Source: Zonotrichia leucophrys gambelii (lineage: Eukaryota > Chordata > Aves > Passeriformes > Passerellidae). Taken from it: 64,000 nt of DNA. The notes beneath the pieces are model-generated. The model saw only the letters and a list, made by a program, of their open reading frames with translations. It was not told the origin of the DNA and ran no database searches. The stretch spans positions 8,370,001-8,434,000 of the forward strand of contig NC_088175.1 of assembly GCF_028769735.1 (NCBI RefSeq), in the 5' to 3' direction. This document shows, piece by piece, positions 51,460 to 64,000 of this stretch. Made by a program: the position numbers and the translations under genes. Position 1 is the stretch's first letter. Each line of letters begins with the position of its first letter.

Positions 51460-51960
51460 CATTTGAAAAACAGCCTCTGTAACAGCGAGGTGTGCACAGT
51501 AGATGGAAATTTTTGATGGTTTCACCGGGAATTAAGCACCTCTGAACATTGCATTCATAAAACTGTAATCAGCTAAAACTGCATAGGATGTACACTTAAC
51601 CTTGGAAATTTCCCTTTATATATATCACCTGAGGAAAGGATTAATCTTGAATTTGAGACATGTGCCTCTCTCATCTGTAACCATGAGGATAATGTTTAAT
51701 ATCCAAGAAGAAATTGAATATCTTGCCATTTTAAATAAAGAATTATAAAATGTTCTAACAAATACCTGCCGCTTTGCTAAAAGAAAATGTGGTTCTTATG
51801 GAACAGAATTGAAATAAAACCAGATCAAGAATAAGTATTTCAGATGTGGCAGAGAGCAGAGCATGCAAATACTCTGGGATATGACAAGAGAGCTGCGTGA
51901 TCTTATAGCAGTAGGTTCATGGTGCTGACAGCTCTAGTTCAGGTTGTTAAACAGTCTCCA
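51460..51960. promoter_or_regulatory. Candidate conserved non-coding element with octamer site
   Basis: About 500 bases free of simple repeats and known transposons. They have even composition, several ATTAA/TTAAT sites and a perfect octamer, ATGCAAAT, at 51863-51870. All frames are closed. This is a motif-based guess needing alignment. Confidence 0.28.
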
Positions 51961-54900
51961 GTGGAAATCTGGTTTCTTTTTCTCAAAGCCTTTTACTTTT
52001 TCCTCTTCAGGTAAAATTTCTCAACTCTTTATTTGAAATCTTACATTCAAATAGAATTAAGAGTAAAAATGAAATGGCAAAAAATAAGCATGTATCCATT
52101 GTTTTGCAGCACTGGCATCTCAGAGTTTGTGATGAGTTAAAGGGCTTTTAAAAATCCAGTGCGCCTAGCCAGCCCCACAGCCTGTCTTGGTTGTCTGCTA
52201 TTTTAGGCTGTGGCCCCAGATCAGGATCCGGGTCTTAGAGAGGAAGTTTTAGGCCAGGGAGACAGGTATTCTCCCTACAATGGCATTATATTCTGCTCTG
52301 CATCATCACCATCCCAAAATCCTCAAAAGTGAAAGACCAAACTAGAACCTTTTATCAGGAGCTGATACCCATCATTCAATATATTATACATATAAAATAT
52401 ATATTGTTGAAAATCTGTCGCAGAGGTGGACCTGAATACAGGTTACATTAAATATAGGAACAGAAAGCACAGCTCTGCTCCTCAGATTTATTTGAAAATC
52501 TACTCTGAGCTCAGCACTATTGAAGTTGGTCAATGAATCTGATTGTCTTATTTTACCCCCTATCCTGTCTGGAGCAGTGAACTGTCCAGGAGTCAAGAGG
52601 GTCCAGCAAAGCTTTTTCTATGTTTCTGCATTTGATTTCTCTACTCCCTCTTCAGAATGCATAATTCTGGTGTATTTGCAGAAACTTCTAATTAAACCAA
52701 CATTAATGATAGTTTTAGGGGCATGAAGCAAATTCATTTTTGTATAGAATCAAAGGGGAATATTTTGAAATGTTGAAAATATTTATGTATGTAACTGGAA
52801 GGGAATGCTTGGTCTTATTAGACCTTCTAACTTGGTAGATTCTTTTATAGTTTGAGTGAGACAAAAGAATTATCTTGTTTTAGGGCTTTTCTTCTCTGCA
52901 TAACTTTTATCTTTTGATGGCCTTTGTTATTTATGCTGCATTGCCTTTAATTCTCAGGCTTATTGGAGTTGTGATGTTTGTTTCCAAGTGTCAATTTAAG
53001 AATAATACTGAATGTTCTACTCTTAACGGGGCTTTTCTTGATCATCTGTAGGCAAAAAAACCCTGATACCTTATCCTGTTCTCTCACATTTAATTTGTGA
53101 CTTATAACCTGCATGTGTGGCTGGGGTACAATACTGTAACACGCAGATGTTCATGCGCTTGACATCAGATGCAAACACCATTAGGTGTTCCTGACGGACA
53201 GGTGAATGTAATCTTTACTTATTTGAAATATTTGAGTATTTCATTTTGTTTTGGTAAGTTTTTTGTTGATTTGACTTTGTTGTTTTGTTGGTTTTTTTTT
53301 TAGCTGGAGATCACCAAAAGATAGATATATTCCAAATTCAGCAGACATTAGTAAAAAGTAGAATAGCCAATGGATGCACCGTATTAAGTCAGCCATGTTT
53401 TGCTCCTTTTCTATCACAGGAGTTCAGGCAGCTTACTAAACTTCTGCAGGCACATTTCAATTCTTTCTATGTTACATATGAATAAAACCAAATATTTGAT
53501 CACAAAGTGTAATGTTCATTAGGTTTTTCAAATACCATTGAGACATTTGAAACTAAAGTGAATTTTTATGGATAGGTAGGTGTATAGTATTACCAGATTC
53601 TTGTGACAGGAGCAAGCACACATAATTCATCCCAAAAATGCAAGGATCTAGTCTTTGTCACATTTCAAGCTAATCAGCTTAAAAAAAAAAAAAAGGAAAA
53701 ATTCTTAACACATTGTAAAATCTGTAATTAAGTGCCTTGTCAGCATGTAAAAGTTCAGTTAAATATGTCTTTGTGGTTTGGGGTTAGGGAGGTGTTGTTT
53801 TGTTGTTGTTTTTGGATTTTAGAGTTTATATAGTGTGGAGAAAAACTGAAGAATATAAGAATCTCATGAACCCTCGTCCTTGCACTGCAATAGTGTAACT
53901 ATGCTCTGGCAACCACAGCATTGCAAACCTGGAATAACATGAAGAAAATATTTAATGTATTTTTAGATACCTTCTAATATTACTCCATAATTAAAGTAAT
54001 TTGTAGGATGTTATTACATTGTTTTTCGTTCTGATTTTGATGACTTTTGAAAAGAACCACAAATAACAGAAAAATAACACCATGTTAATTAACAGCATCA
54101 ATTCAGAGTGAAGTTAATGGCATTGTTTGCATTACTAATGCAAGCAGAATTTGGCCCTTAGGAAGTTATTTCATATGGCAGTTACGTGTTTGTCTCTGAA
54201 GTACCAATGCCAGCTGCCAGATTCTTGTGGATGACTGGCAGGAGGTTTCTGCCCTCTTGAAACCATGGAAAGGGATTGCACCAATAACCTTGAGAATGGA
54301 AAAACAAGGCCAGACAGAAGGACCAGGAAAGGGAGACTACCCCCGAGACAGTAAGATAAGGAAGGGTCAAAACAGTTAAATAAAATCGAGGGCTGAAGGT
54401 AACAGCTGAGACCAATGCCCAGGTTAAGTCACCATTCCTCACACCTCATTGCTCTCTTCCTAACACCAGTTAAAATGAAGACTATAATGGAGTTGGTTTT
54501 CATAAGTGATGTTTGATCTTTGGACACAAAGCAAGCGCTCTGGCCTGAATTTTAGAGCACTCCCAAACTTGTATTCTCAATTCATTGTGACTCTATCATG
54601 AGTGAGGGATCCTTCAAAAGAGGGAGCAACAGCAGCTATCACCTCATCTGCCTCTTTCTGTAACTGAAAAATTCAGCTCTATCTATTCATTATTGAGTTT
54701 CACTGTAATTTGTAACAGGATAAAAGGACAGAAGGAAAATAACTTGTTTTATATTAGGGAGATATTTTAGAGTGCTGGTTCTAGAGCACAGAAGGAAAGA
54801 GTACTATTTTCAGTATTCTTAAGAGCCTTAATGCAGAGCTTGCCCATTGCTTTAAGGCATTGCAATCCTTGTAATGTTTCCTCAATGTGTGTTGTTGTAC

Positions 54901-55119
54901 ACAGTCACAAGCCTAAACAATTCTTTAAAAAATCAAATAAGTTCTTTAAAAATATTTTACTTATATCTCCTTGTTTTATACCTTCTACTTTGTGCAACAC
55001 TGTAAATGCTCCATTTTGAACAGGTACTCCCAGCAGGCAAGCAATCTTTATTGAAGGAAATGTGATACTTTGGAATATTATCTAGCTAAGGATTTTGAAG
55101 TCTTTTGGTAACATTAATT

Positions 55120-55215
55120 AAATAAATCTCTCAACAACTCACTCACATTACTATTATCAGTCCCACCTTTTAGATGAGTAAATTGGGCCTGCCTTGTCCA
55201 ACCTCAGACACCACA
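55120..55215 (-). mobile_element. MIR-like SINE fragment, reverse orientation
   Basis: Read on the plus strand, the segment has CTCTCAACAACTCACTC, ATTACTATTATCAGTCCCACC, then TTTAGATGAGTAAATTGGGCC. This follows the complement of the MIR core: CTCACAACAACCC, a TATTATTATCCCC segment, and TTACAGATGAGGAAACTGAGGC. The match is partial but in the correct order. Confidence 0.55.
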
Positions 55216-56489
55216 TCATTGAAAGGAATGAGTGAAGAATAATGCCAGACTTTTTCATGCCTTTCAACACTTCAACTTGCCTATTTTCAACTATTCTTTT
55301 GTCACTGTGCCATACAACATTCCTCAGGCCAAGAAGGCCTGAGGGGAACTTTGCCTTTAATATACTGGAAATCAAAAAAAAACCAAAAAACCAAACCAAA
55401 ACACTACAATTTGGGCATAAATACTTTGAGGCCAATATGTGAGCATTTCTAAAAAAAATTCAACTCTTTATTGAAGTTCTGCTTCAGTAAGGAATGAAAG
55501 AGTTCTTCATAAGCTTCCTGGTTCCATGTTTTTCCTTAACATTTTGGGACAGAAACTCTCTGGGTGTATCCCTAGAGACTATGAACACCTTTGGCCAGTC
55601 ACAAACAGGGGAAATCACATTTAAGATGAGTGCCTGGCTATATTCCTGAGACATGGATGTCCTAGCAAGTGCTTGTCAGCTGCTCATTTTCAAGAACTGC
55701 GGGGACAGCTAATTTTCCTTACTTCAGCCTGTGTGATGCCACTGAAAATTAGTGGACCAAATGAAACAGGTCTGTGGACCCCTCAGGTGGAACAAAATGT
55801 TTGTTTACTTAATTGCTTGAGAACTAATTTACCCAGATGCACACAGCAACTGTAGAATAAGACCAGTAACTTCACAGAAATGCAATATACTGCTCTTCCC
55901 CTTCTCCCATTGTCAGTACAGGTCTCCTCTCTGGGATCTGGTATGTACACAGCTAAGGGTATGAGTTGTGAGTATGTGTTGAAAGAAAATATTAAATATA
56001 TATGTTTTTGATACTAAGATGACAAATTTAAAAAGAAACCATTTTAGAGGAGTGGTCATCAAAGATATGAATATAATTCTTGGCTTAATTTCTGAAGTCT
56101 ATAGAACCTTTCAGATTTTCTTCCTTTATTTAAAATACTTTAATTTTTTTGCTGCTATATGACTGTCTCATTCCCCAAAAGATCCTTTTATGTTGCCAAG
56201 TCAGTCCCTACAAAATCAACCTACTTCCTCACCCTATATTACTGTTTTTTCCTAGATTTTCCTAAATTTTTAGCTAGATAAGCTTTTTAAGAGGAGACAG
56301 AAAAATAACTCTGTAGCCCCGTACTTCCACCAAGCATCTTTTCCACAGGGAATGACACAAATATTTCCCCTGAATGTTTTCACAGGTGAAGTGATTTATA
56401 TTTTCTGGTTCATTATTGCTCTCCAAATAAAATGAAGGATGCTTCTCACTTATTTAAAAAATATTTATAAAATAAAATATTTTATTTTA

Positions 56490-56545
56490 AAAATAAAAAC
56501 AAAAACCCAATCAAAAACAAACAAACAAACAAAACCCCACCCACA
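56490..56545. repeat. (AAAC)n and A/C-rich tract
   Basis: Four consecutive AAAC units within a longer A/C run. Confidence 0.9.
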
Positions 56546-56789
56546 AGCCCAAATAATAACAAGAAGGGCTTCTAAATGTATGTTAACCAGAAAATAAAGG
56601 TCAAGAAGGTGTATCCCTTCCAATAAAAAGTGCTAGAAAATTGGTAACAATGGATGAGAAGACTGAGATACTCAACAACCTTTTTCCCTGTCTTTAAAGG
56701 TAATCTCTTTCCCCACACCTCTCAAGTGAATGGACAGCAGGATGGGGATGGGGGAGAAAAATGCTTCCCAATGTAAGTAGTTCACAAGC

Positions 56790-58318
56790 ACCCAAGGAAC
56801 CTTAATGCATTTAAATGTGGGATGCATTAAGATTCATCTCAAAGTTCTGAGGGAATGACTGATGCAGCTTCCAAGACAGTCTCCATGGTATTTGAAAAGC
56901 CATGGCAGTCAGGTGAAGTCCAAGGTAACTGGGCTTTGTACCCATTGTGCCCATCTTTTAAAAGGTTAGAAAGAGGGACCCTGGAAATTACTGACCTGTC
57001 AGCCTCACCTCTGCACCTGGGAAGATCACAGAACAGATCCTCCTAGACACTCTGCTAAGGCACATCAGGGACAGGGAGGTGATTTGGGACAGCCAGCAGA
57101 GCTTTACCAAGGGCAAGTCCCACCTGACCAGCCTATGGCCTTCTAGGATGCAGTGACTGCATCAGTGGGTAAGGGAAGGGTCACAGTTGTCATTTATCTG
57201 GACTTCCACAGAGCCTTTGACATGGTTCCCCACAACATCCTTCTCTAAATTGGAGAGAGATGAATTTGATGAATGGGCTGTTAGATGAATAAGAAATTGG
57301 CTGCACAGTCTGATCCAGAGGGTCATGGTCAATGGCTCAGAGTCCCAGCTGGCCTCAGGACAAGTGGTGTCCCTCAGGGGTCTGTACTGGGACCAGTGTT
57401 ATTTAATATCTTCATTAATGACATGGATGGAGGGATAGAGGGCACCCTCAGCAAATGTGCAGATGGACTAGCATAGTGGTGTGGTTGACACATCTCAAGA
57501 ACAGGGATCATCCATGGGGACCAGGACAAGTTTGAGCAGTGGGTCCATGGGCATCTCATATGGTTGAACAAGATCTAGTTTGAGGTGTTGCACCTGGGTC
57601 AGGGCAACCCCTGGTATCAACACAGGGTGGTCACGAACAGATCAGAGCAGCCCAGCTGAGAAGGACTTGGGGGTTCTGGTGCTGGTCCAGAGGGTGGACA
57701 CGAGATAGCAAAATGTGCTTGGATCCCAGAAAGCCAACTGTGTCCTGGGTGGCATGCAAAGTGTGGCCAACAGGGCAAGGGAGGGTATTCTGCCCCACTA
57801 TTCTGCTCTTGTGAAACTCCAGTTTGGTACCCATCACAGGATGGACACAGACCTGTTGGAGCAAGCCCAGAGGAGAGACACAAAGATGATCAGAGGGACG
57901 GGGCACTTGTCCTACAAGGAAAGGCTGAGAGAATTGGAATTGATCAGGCTGGACAAGAAGAGTCTTTGGGGTGACCAAATTATGGCCTTCCAACACATGA
58001 AGGGAGCCTACAAGAATGATGGAGAGAGATTATTTTCAAGAACATATAGTGACAAGACAAAGGGGAGCAGCTTCAAACTGAAAGAGAACACATTTAAACT
58101 AGATGTAAGGAAAAAATTCTTTCCTGTGAGAATGGTGAAGCGCTGGAACAAGTTGCCCACAGAATTTTTGGATTCTCCATCCCTGGGAGTGTTCAATGTC
58201 AGGGTGGATGGGGTATGAGCAATTTGATCTAGTGAATGGTGTCTCTAACCATGGCAGGGGCATGGAACCTGATGATCTTTAAGGTCCGTTCAAACCCAAG
58301 TCATTCTGATTCTGTGAT
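56790..58318 (+). mobile_element. CR1 LINE, partial ORF2 with 3' UTR, inactive
   Basis: About 1.5 kb of a CR1 retrotransposon in the plus orientation, 5'-truncated. It begins within ORF2 upstream of the reverse-transcriptase core: peptide IHLKVLRE near 56835, then after a one-base shift VFEKPWQSGEVQGNW. The core motifs follow: [16 protein letters not shown] (motif A) near 57190-57240, [20 protein letters not shown] (motif B region) near 57367-57425, and then CADG where an active enzyme has FADD. One catalytic aspartate is therefore lost. Stops and frameshifts break the frame at several places, for example after NILL near 57245. The C-terminal part at 57715-58218 remains a 167-codon open frame with SYKERLREL, GAYKNDGERLFSR and RWNKLPTEFLDSPSLGVF. 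The 3' UTR ends in ATTCTGATTCTGTGAT, the octamer-type tail. It belongs to a different subfamily from the CR1 at 28 kb. Confidence 0.95.
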
Positions 58319-61300
58319 ATGTTTTACAACTTTTGGGTTCCAACAGAATGGACAGTGATCCAAAATATGAAGATATCTTAGTGAAAATTTTTCCAGAAGT
58401 AGGTATACAGGATTCTGGATCGTCAGCTGGATCCATTCAAACTGGAATGTTTGTGCACTTTCCCATAAACCTGAACATTATAGCTCAGCCTCCTCCAAAC
58501 AAACACTCCTCAGAAAAATGCCAACAGACCACTGTTTTGTCTCCTGGCTTTCTCTCAGTTTTTCTGCTTCATATTTTGCTTTTCTCTTAATGAATCAGAT
58601 TCCTGAATCACCATCTGGACAGAACCACACAGTCTACCCGTCATTGCCCCAAAGGCTGAGAATAATGATGTGTCCACCAACCCTAGTGAAGAATGAGATA
58701 TATGAGAGTTAAACTGTTCCAGTCTAAGCCCCTCCAGTGTGCTACCAGTCTGAAAAGAAAGAAAAAAAGAGAAAGGGAGAGACTGTTAAATTTTTCCAGT
58801 AATCTGATGAGAAGAGACACAGACAGAGAGAGTTCACTTGGTTAATTTTCTAGCCAGCAGCTACAAGAGTGCTTGCATTAGGAGATATGAAAAGAGACAA
58901 AAAGATATAATAGTTATAGATTGGCTTTGTTGGCCAGAAGAAGTTTTAACTATGCTGGAGGGATGAGGAGGTACAGAGGCATGCTCTCAAGGGATTTTTT
59001 TTAACTTTAATATCATCATTTTGGTGCATCTCTAGCTGCACATTCACTTAACACTGACTGAAAATAAAGGTTTTAACATATCACACTGCCTGACCAGAAA
59101 GCTGAAATGAAAGCTGGAAAAATGCATTGACCTTGTGTTATTCTCCTTTGCATTGACTTTGTGAGATTCAGATTTTGTTGGCCTAATGTTTTGGTCAGAA
59201 ATCTTCCTTCAACAGATACAGTTATTTCATCTTATCTTCAGTCTGTTGTTTCTTCTTATTAGAAAAGATGTGAAAGTGGCAATTTGCTTACAATCTGCCC
59301 AGTCCATTGTCAGATTATTCTCAAACTTATTTTTCAAATCCCTTGTCCAAACCTTTCTGCTTGTACTACTTCATTCTGAACAAGAAATCGTACATCACTT
59401 GTCGCTTTCATTCATTCTTAAACTGAAGTAGTACTGTTTCCCAAAGCACAAGCATTTGAGAGTTACACATTTTCACATTTCTCATCCATGTTAAATGCAA
59501 GATCATTTCATTCCCCCTTACTGCCTTCCTCTTCTTCTGACTGCTTGCCTGGATAAAAATAAAAATGCCTTAAGCAAATCCTTTCATAACCTTATATATT
59601 GGGATGGTTAGACCAGAGCTCCTAACATGAGAGAACACATTTCCAGGAGTGGGTGTGTGCCTGAGAGCAAAAAATTAGACAGGACTCAGTGTCTTGCAAA
59701 CAGCCTTGCTTTCATGAGCTAATTAACGCCCATTAAAAAACCTAAATTATTTGATTTTATTTCCATGAGTATCTGACCTTTGGAGAGAGAATCTCTTACA
59801 AATTTATGTGACATTCAATAGCCATTGTCTCAGATATTTTTCCTGACTGCAGACATGCACATAACACAGAAGGAGAGTTAATATAAATGGAAAACAGGGA
59901 GATGCAAACAACAAGGGATTCATTTTAAGACATTGTTTTCTGAGATTTTCACGTGGTTTTCTGCAAGTCAGAATTTCCCTGTGCCTCGGTTTACCGAACT
60001 ATAATTTTAATTACAGTCATCTATGTATTGTAACAAGAATGAGATTTTCCTAATTAGGTAAGTTTGACAAATACTCTGGTCATCTAAGACTTCATTGCTA
60101 TGCTGCACAACTCAGAGAACTTCACTGTTACAGCATTCCAAAATTTAAATATTGCTAGATACAGGCTCCAAATGTTCTGTATTTTTAGGGTTAGGTCTAC
60201 AGAGAGATTTGGGACAAATCAATCCAATTTTTAAGCATTGCAATGATCCTTAACATCTCACTCATCCGCTGCCAAAATCTGAGTCTTTAATTATATATAC
60301 AGTGTTTAACTTCTTTGCTAGGAGCAATTGAACACTTCATCCAGTATGTCAGATAATCAAGTGATTTGGGCAATGTTCTTGGATGAGGAAAAAAAAAGAC
60401 CAAAAAAAGCCCAAAGAAAAAAATCTTCAGTCTGTGCTCCAGACCAAAAAAGATAAACATTTCAAAACTACTCCCTGACAAGGACTTAGGTTGAAGGTGT
60501 ATTTGTTTCTATGCACGATGCCTCACAAGAAAAGCTTAACTCCAAGCTAGGTGCTCAGCTTCCTTGTGATTAGAAATCTCAAGAGACCCCTGCTCCCTTG
60601 AGAGAAGAAATCAGCTCCTTCTTTCTGATATGCACTTTGAGAGATGCCTAAAGCCTCCTGGTTTTAAGGGGTTCATCTCTAGGTTCCATACTCCTTGCAT
60701 TTTATGTGTTGCCTGCGACACTGGGGACTGTGAATTTCACTAAGCTCTTAGGCACCTAAAAATAACACGTTGTGTGACCTAGGTCCTTTATGGGTCCAGC
60801 CCCCAGCTCACTACACATTCCCATGTTCAGACAAAGCTCATCCTCACGTTCCTGGGCTCACTGCTAACAGCCTATGACATACAGCTGAGGTCATTCTAAT
60901 TCCCTCTAGTACAAGGTGAGGGATACACATGCAGGAGGTAGTTCATTATGGTATTATAATCATGCCCTGCTTATACCCCAAAGTCATTCACTTCCATTAA
61001 AGGCCAGGAGAGCGACTGTGAACTGAATCCCGAAATGAGTAAGTAGCACTGTTTGGGAAGAAGGTCGATGAGGTCATGGTGGTATTCATGGTGATGGCAG
61101 CCCTCATGAATTCACCTATTATTTTTTATTTCATTGCCTACCCAGAAATCTTTCTAAGCTTTAAATAATTACAACCTGTGACATTATTTGTTTAGGATTT
61201 TGTTTCATTAACCAACACACATTCCTACTCATTCCTCTTTTTTTCCTAAATTCAAATATTTTGAATTATATGCAGGTTAAGCTGCTGGGCTAAGTGAGAT

Positions 61301-64000
61301 TAACAAAACAAGTGGTTCTAGGAGAATATCAGTTTTTACCATCAATGCAGTAATGACTGCAAGAATTGTCCAGTAAAATCATTAGCATTTTCTTCTTTAA
61401 CTCAGGAAAAGGCATATACATGAGTCCTGAAGGATATTGCCTGGAGGCTATGAAAAAAGAAAAGACAATCACCTGCATAAGGAAATATCAGAAGCATTTT
61501 GATACTTATCCAGCTTTTGTGTGAGTGATTTGCACTGCACAAAACTTTTGCAGGATGTGCTGGGCAGAGGCAATCCTAGTGGTTATGTACACCAATGGGT
61601 TCTCCCAGCTACTCCTAAGCTGGGGACTAACCAGTCCCATTTCAGGTCATCAAGTGGAAAGGTCCAGCAAAGAAAGGGCATAGTAAATCCAAACAGCCCT
61701 TACTCATCTACTTAGGTTCAATTCAGGCTATAAATTTGAGTAGACCACAATTCTTTCCCTTGCCTTTCAAGGTCTAAAGAAAAAAAAAAAACTTACCTTT
61801 AAATCAGATTTTCTGCTTTTGCTGTAAAAGGTTAAGAAGAATTTTATAAAAGGAGATATGTTTGGAAAGACTGTGCAACTTTCTACTCTCACTTATTCTT
61901 TCTTCATGAGACATTCAGTAAAAAGGAGGAGTAAAGCAAATAAGTCATTGAAATTGTAAGTGACTAGTTATAATTGATAGTTGAAAATGGGAAAGAAAAA
62001 ATCAAATACGTCACTTCCCTCCTGGAATAATACACATTTTTGAGTCACAAATCTATTTAAAATTCCCTGATAGTTGCAATTCAGTATTTCCCCAAGGAAA
62101 GCTAGAAGGCCAGTTCCTTGGTATGGAGGCCATAAGAACACTGCAAGGTTTAGCTTAACTGTCAGATCTGTAAGTAGGGAGACAACACCATTCACTGTGA
62201 AAAAAACCAGTGACATGCAGGATCTGGTGAGGGGCACTACAGGGAAACTTTGTGCAAGGATGTAATGTGCAAGGTGAAAGGAACATTATCCAGGGACACT
62301 GCAGAAGGAGACCTAGCAGAAAGAGTCTCAAAGATTGATTTGGCCAATATTGATTGGATTAAGTGTCCGACAGTCAGAAGACTTTTTTTTTTCAGATTCT
62401 AGCTGACACTGCTGTCAAGCCGTGTGTTCAGAATATTTATTTCATAAGGCATTTATTGTTTATGGCTGTAAGTGGTCAAGACCTTAATTTTATGTCTGGT
62501 GGAACCTAGTACAACACAATGTCCTAACACTATGCCTGGGCATTTTCACAGTGCCATCTGTTAAACAGAAATGTTCCCTGACAACCTGCCATTTAACTAT
62601 CAGACTAGTCCAACAATGCTTAACTCAACAATGAGTGCTGACAAAATTCACAGTATTAACTAATATCATTATTTTTTTATTATTAATATTATTTGCTTTA
62701 CTATTACTCTACCATCCTCCATTTGTAATCACAAATAGACCCCCAATGTGCTCTGTACTGTAGAAACATTTCAAAAAATAACATCCATAACTCTAGACCA
62801 TTACAAATGAAAAAAGCAGAAATTAGATAGGCATTGAAAATACTCTAATTAGTCCCAGCAAAAATGATGTAGTACTTGTTTGTCACTGAAACACCAGCAT
62901 TTGCCAACAGTAAGCTCACTGTATTGATCAATGTGATCCCACACAGTTAAGTGTATATTATCAGGGTTGCTGTAATTAGGGGAAGCAGGTCCTGTTATAC
63001 CAGCCAGCTATTTCTCTTCCCCATGTGTACCCCATTCTTCACTCCTTTAGCCCAAGAGATATGAATTAATGGGCCAAAGACTAGATACAGCAGGAATGGA
63101 ACTCATTAGGGCAAAGTCACAAGCTCCAAGGAACACAACAAGATCCAGGCCAGTGTGCTCCTCATTTTAAATCAAAACTAACCACAAAATGCTCCAACTT
63201 GTGCGAAAATAATTCTGGGTCATTCAGTGATACAAGTCAGAAAGTCCAGAGTGCCACTAGCCTACTACAGCATAAGTAGTAAGGAGAGCAAGTCATAACA
63301 GAAGCAAAAATAGAGCCCTTGTGTAAGGTTTGATTCTTTGAGATATTTTTGGGTTTGGTTTAAATCCTTGCTTTGGGACACACACAAACACTTTAGCATT
63401 CTGAAATCTGTTTTGCTGAAAATAGAGACAGGAAAAGGGAAACTTACATCTTTAATTACTATCCTATTGTTGGTAGAATTTATAAATTATGATATTGTTA
63501 CCTGAGGGCTTGCTGACAGACTGCATCGTTTCTCCTCAGTCTGGCTCTAATCCCAGCTTCTATTTTTTCTTTTAAATCCTGGAATGCAGACAAAAAAGGG
63601 TTTCCTTTCAATAAACCAACTGTCTGAACCCAGATTACTGTGCTGTGTCACTAAAATAAAGGATCTAGCATTAATCTCCTCAGCTTTCAAACAGCAATAT
63701 AAAACATCTACAGTATTTCCTAGTCTCTTCCCCAGGTAATGGAATTTATTTCATACAATGATCCTTATGAAATCAGAGTAGAGCTCAGACTGGGCTTGAA
63801 ACAATTGATTTTCCTGGACATTTTACCTACCATTGGTTAGCTCTTTAAACTCTAGTCAGTAATTAGCCAAGGTTTACTTGCCCAGCACTCAGTTAGATGG
63901 AAAATTAAAGACTGGTTTTTTTCACTTGAGAAATGCATTGTAATACCTACTTTTCATAAATCACTTCCAGTGCCAGTGTTTTGAGAAAAAACAAAAAGAC
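58319..64000. other. Unique AT-rich sequence to window end, no gene seen
   Basis: No exon, RNA gene or transposon recognised, apart from the weak candidate element near 60 kb. A GC-richer, Pro/Leu-poor stretch at 60540-60920 includes TTAGGCACCTAAAAATA, a string I associate loosely with old amniote repeats, but this is too short to call. Confidence 0.6.
59930..60075. promoter_or_regulatory. Candidate conserved element, possibly MIR-derived
   Basis: CCCTGTGCCTCGGTTTACC resembles the MIR core. It is followed by TTTTAATTACAG and a perfect CTAATTAG homeodomain-type site at 60050-60057. It may be an ancient SINE remnant co-opted as regulatory sequence, or chance. Confidence 0.28.

Larger units (their letters stand above)
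51961..56789. other. Unique AT-rich sequence, no gene seen
   Basis: T/G tracts lie at 53244-53302 and 53765-53820, and A/C tracts at 55373-55404 and 56490-56545. One MIR-like piece is listed separately. The frame at 53285-53485 follows a T-run and AG like a splice acceptor, but its peptide is not recognisable. Confidence 0.6.

Noticed and set aside
53285..53485. Possible exon after a poly-T and AG splice-acceptor-like site.
   Set aside because: The T-run is one of the recurrent T/G tracts, the peptide is unrecognised, and no partner exon is visible.
60720..60780. TTAGGCACCTAAAAATA string resembling an old amniote repeat.
   Set aside because: Too short and isolated to assign to any family.

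Overview
This 64 kb window looks like gene-poor nuclear DNA from a vertebrate, most likely a bird. It is AT-rich and its longest open frames are short. I found no intact protein-coding gene, rRNA, tRNA or CRISPR. The bird assignment rests on two CR1 LINE fragments that end in the CR1-type octamer tail, a long terminal repeat of the ERVL-like kind familiar from bird genomes, and a second, shorter LTR with TG...CA ends and a 6 bp target-site duplication of the ERVK kind. A songbird is plausible from the style of the ERVK-like LTR and the many T/G and A/C tracts, but that is inference.

Layout. Positions 1-2430 hold an A/C tract, a roughly 770 bp GGGGCA-type minisatellite (1350-2117), and directly beside it the only dense CpG cluster in the window (2106-2260), a possible small promoter. 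Positions 2430-28095 are mostly unique AT-rich sequence with microsatellites, two notable inverted repeats (19178-19206 and 21461-21541), and several stretches that look like conserved non-coding elements. A 5'-truncated CR1 lies on the minus strand at 28096-28736. It is followed by an ERVL-like LTR on the plus strand (29849-30639). Positions 30640-45990 are mostly unique, with a MIR-like fragment near 34.05 kb and an ancient LINE/SINE-like fragment near 39.9 kb. An ERVK-like solo LTR (45995-46369) sits beside a GC-richer patch that may be a decayed gene copy. A MIR element lies at 50176-50440 and a second, reverse-oriented MIR-like piece near 55.15 kb. A 1.5 kb plus-strand CR1 (56790-58318) keeps recognisable reverse-transcriptase motifs, but its catalytic motif is mutated and it has frameshifts and stops. 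No feature is recognised from 58.3 kb to the end apart from one weak candidate element near 60 kb.

The window therefore reads as an intergenic desert or the interior of a very large intron. Its likely functional content is cis-regulatory rather than coding. The best leads are the G-quadruplex-prone minisatellite beside the CpG cluster, the homeodomain-site-rich stretch at 3095-3310, the palindrome cluster at 21.5 kb, and the LTR that appears to have landed next to a gene-derived remnant at 46 kb. I saw no evidence of a new protein system.
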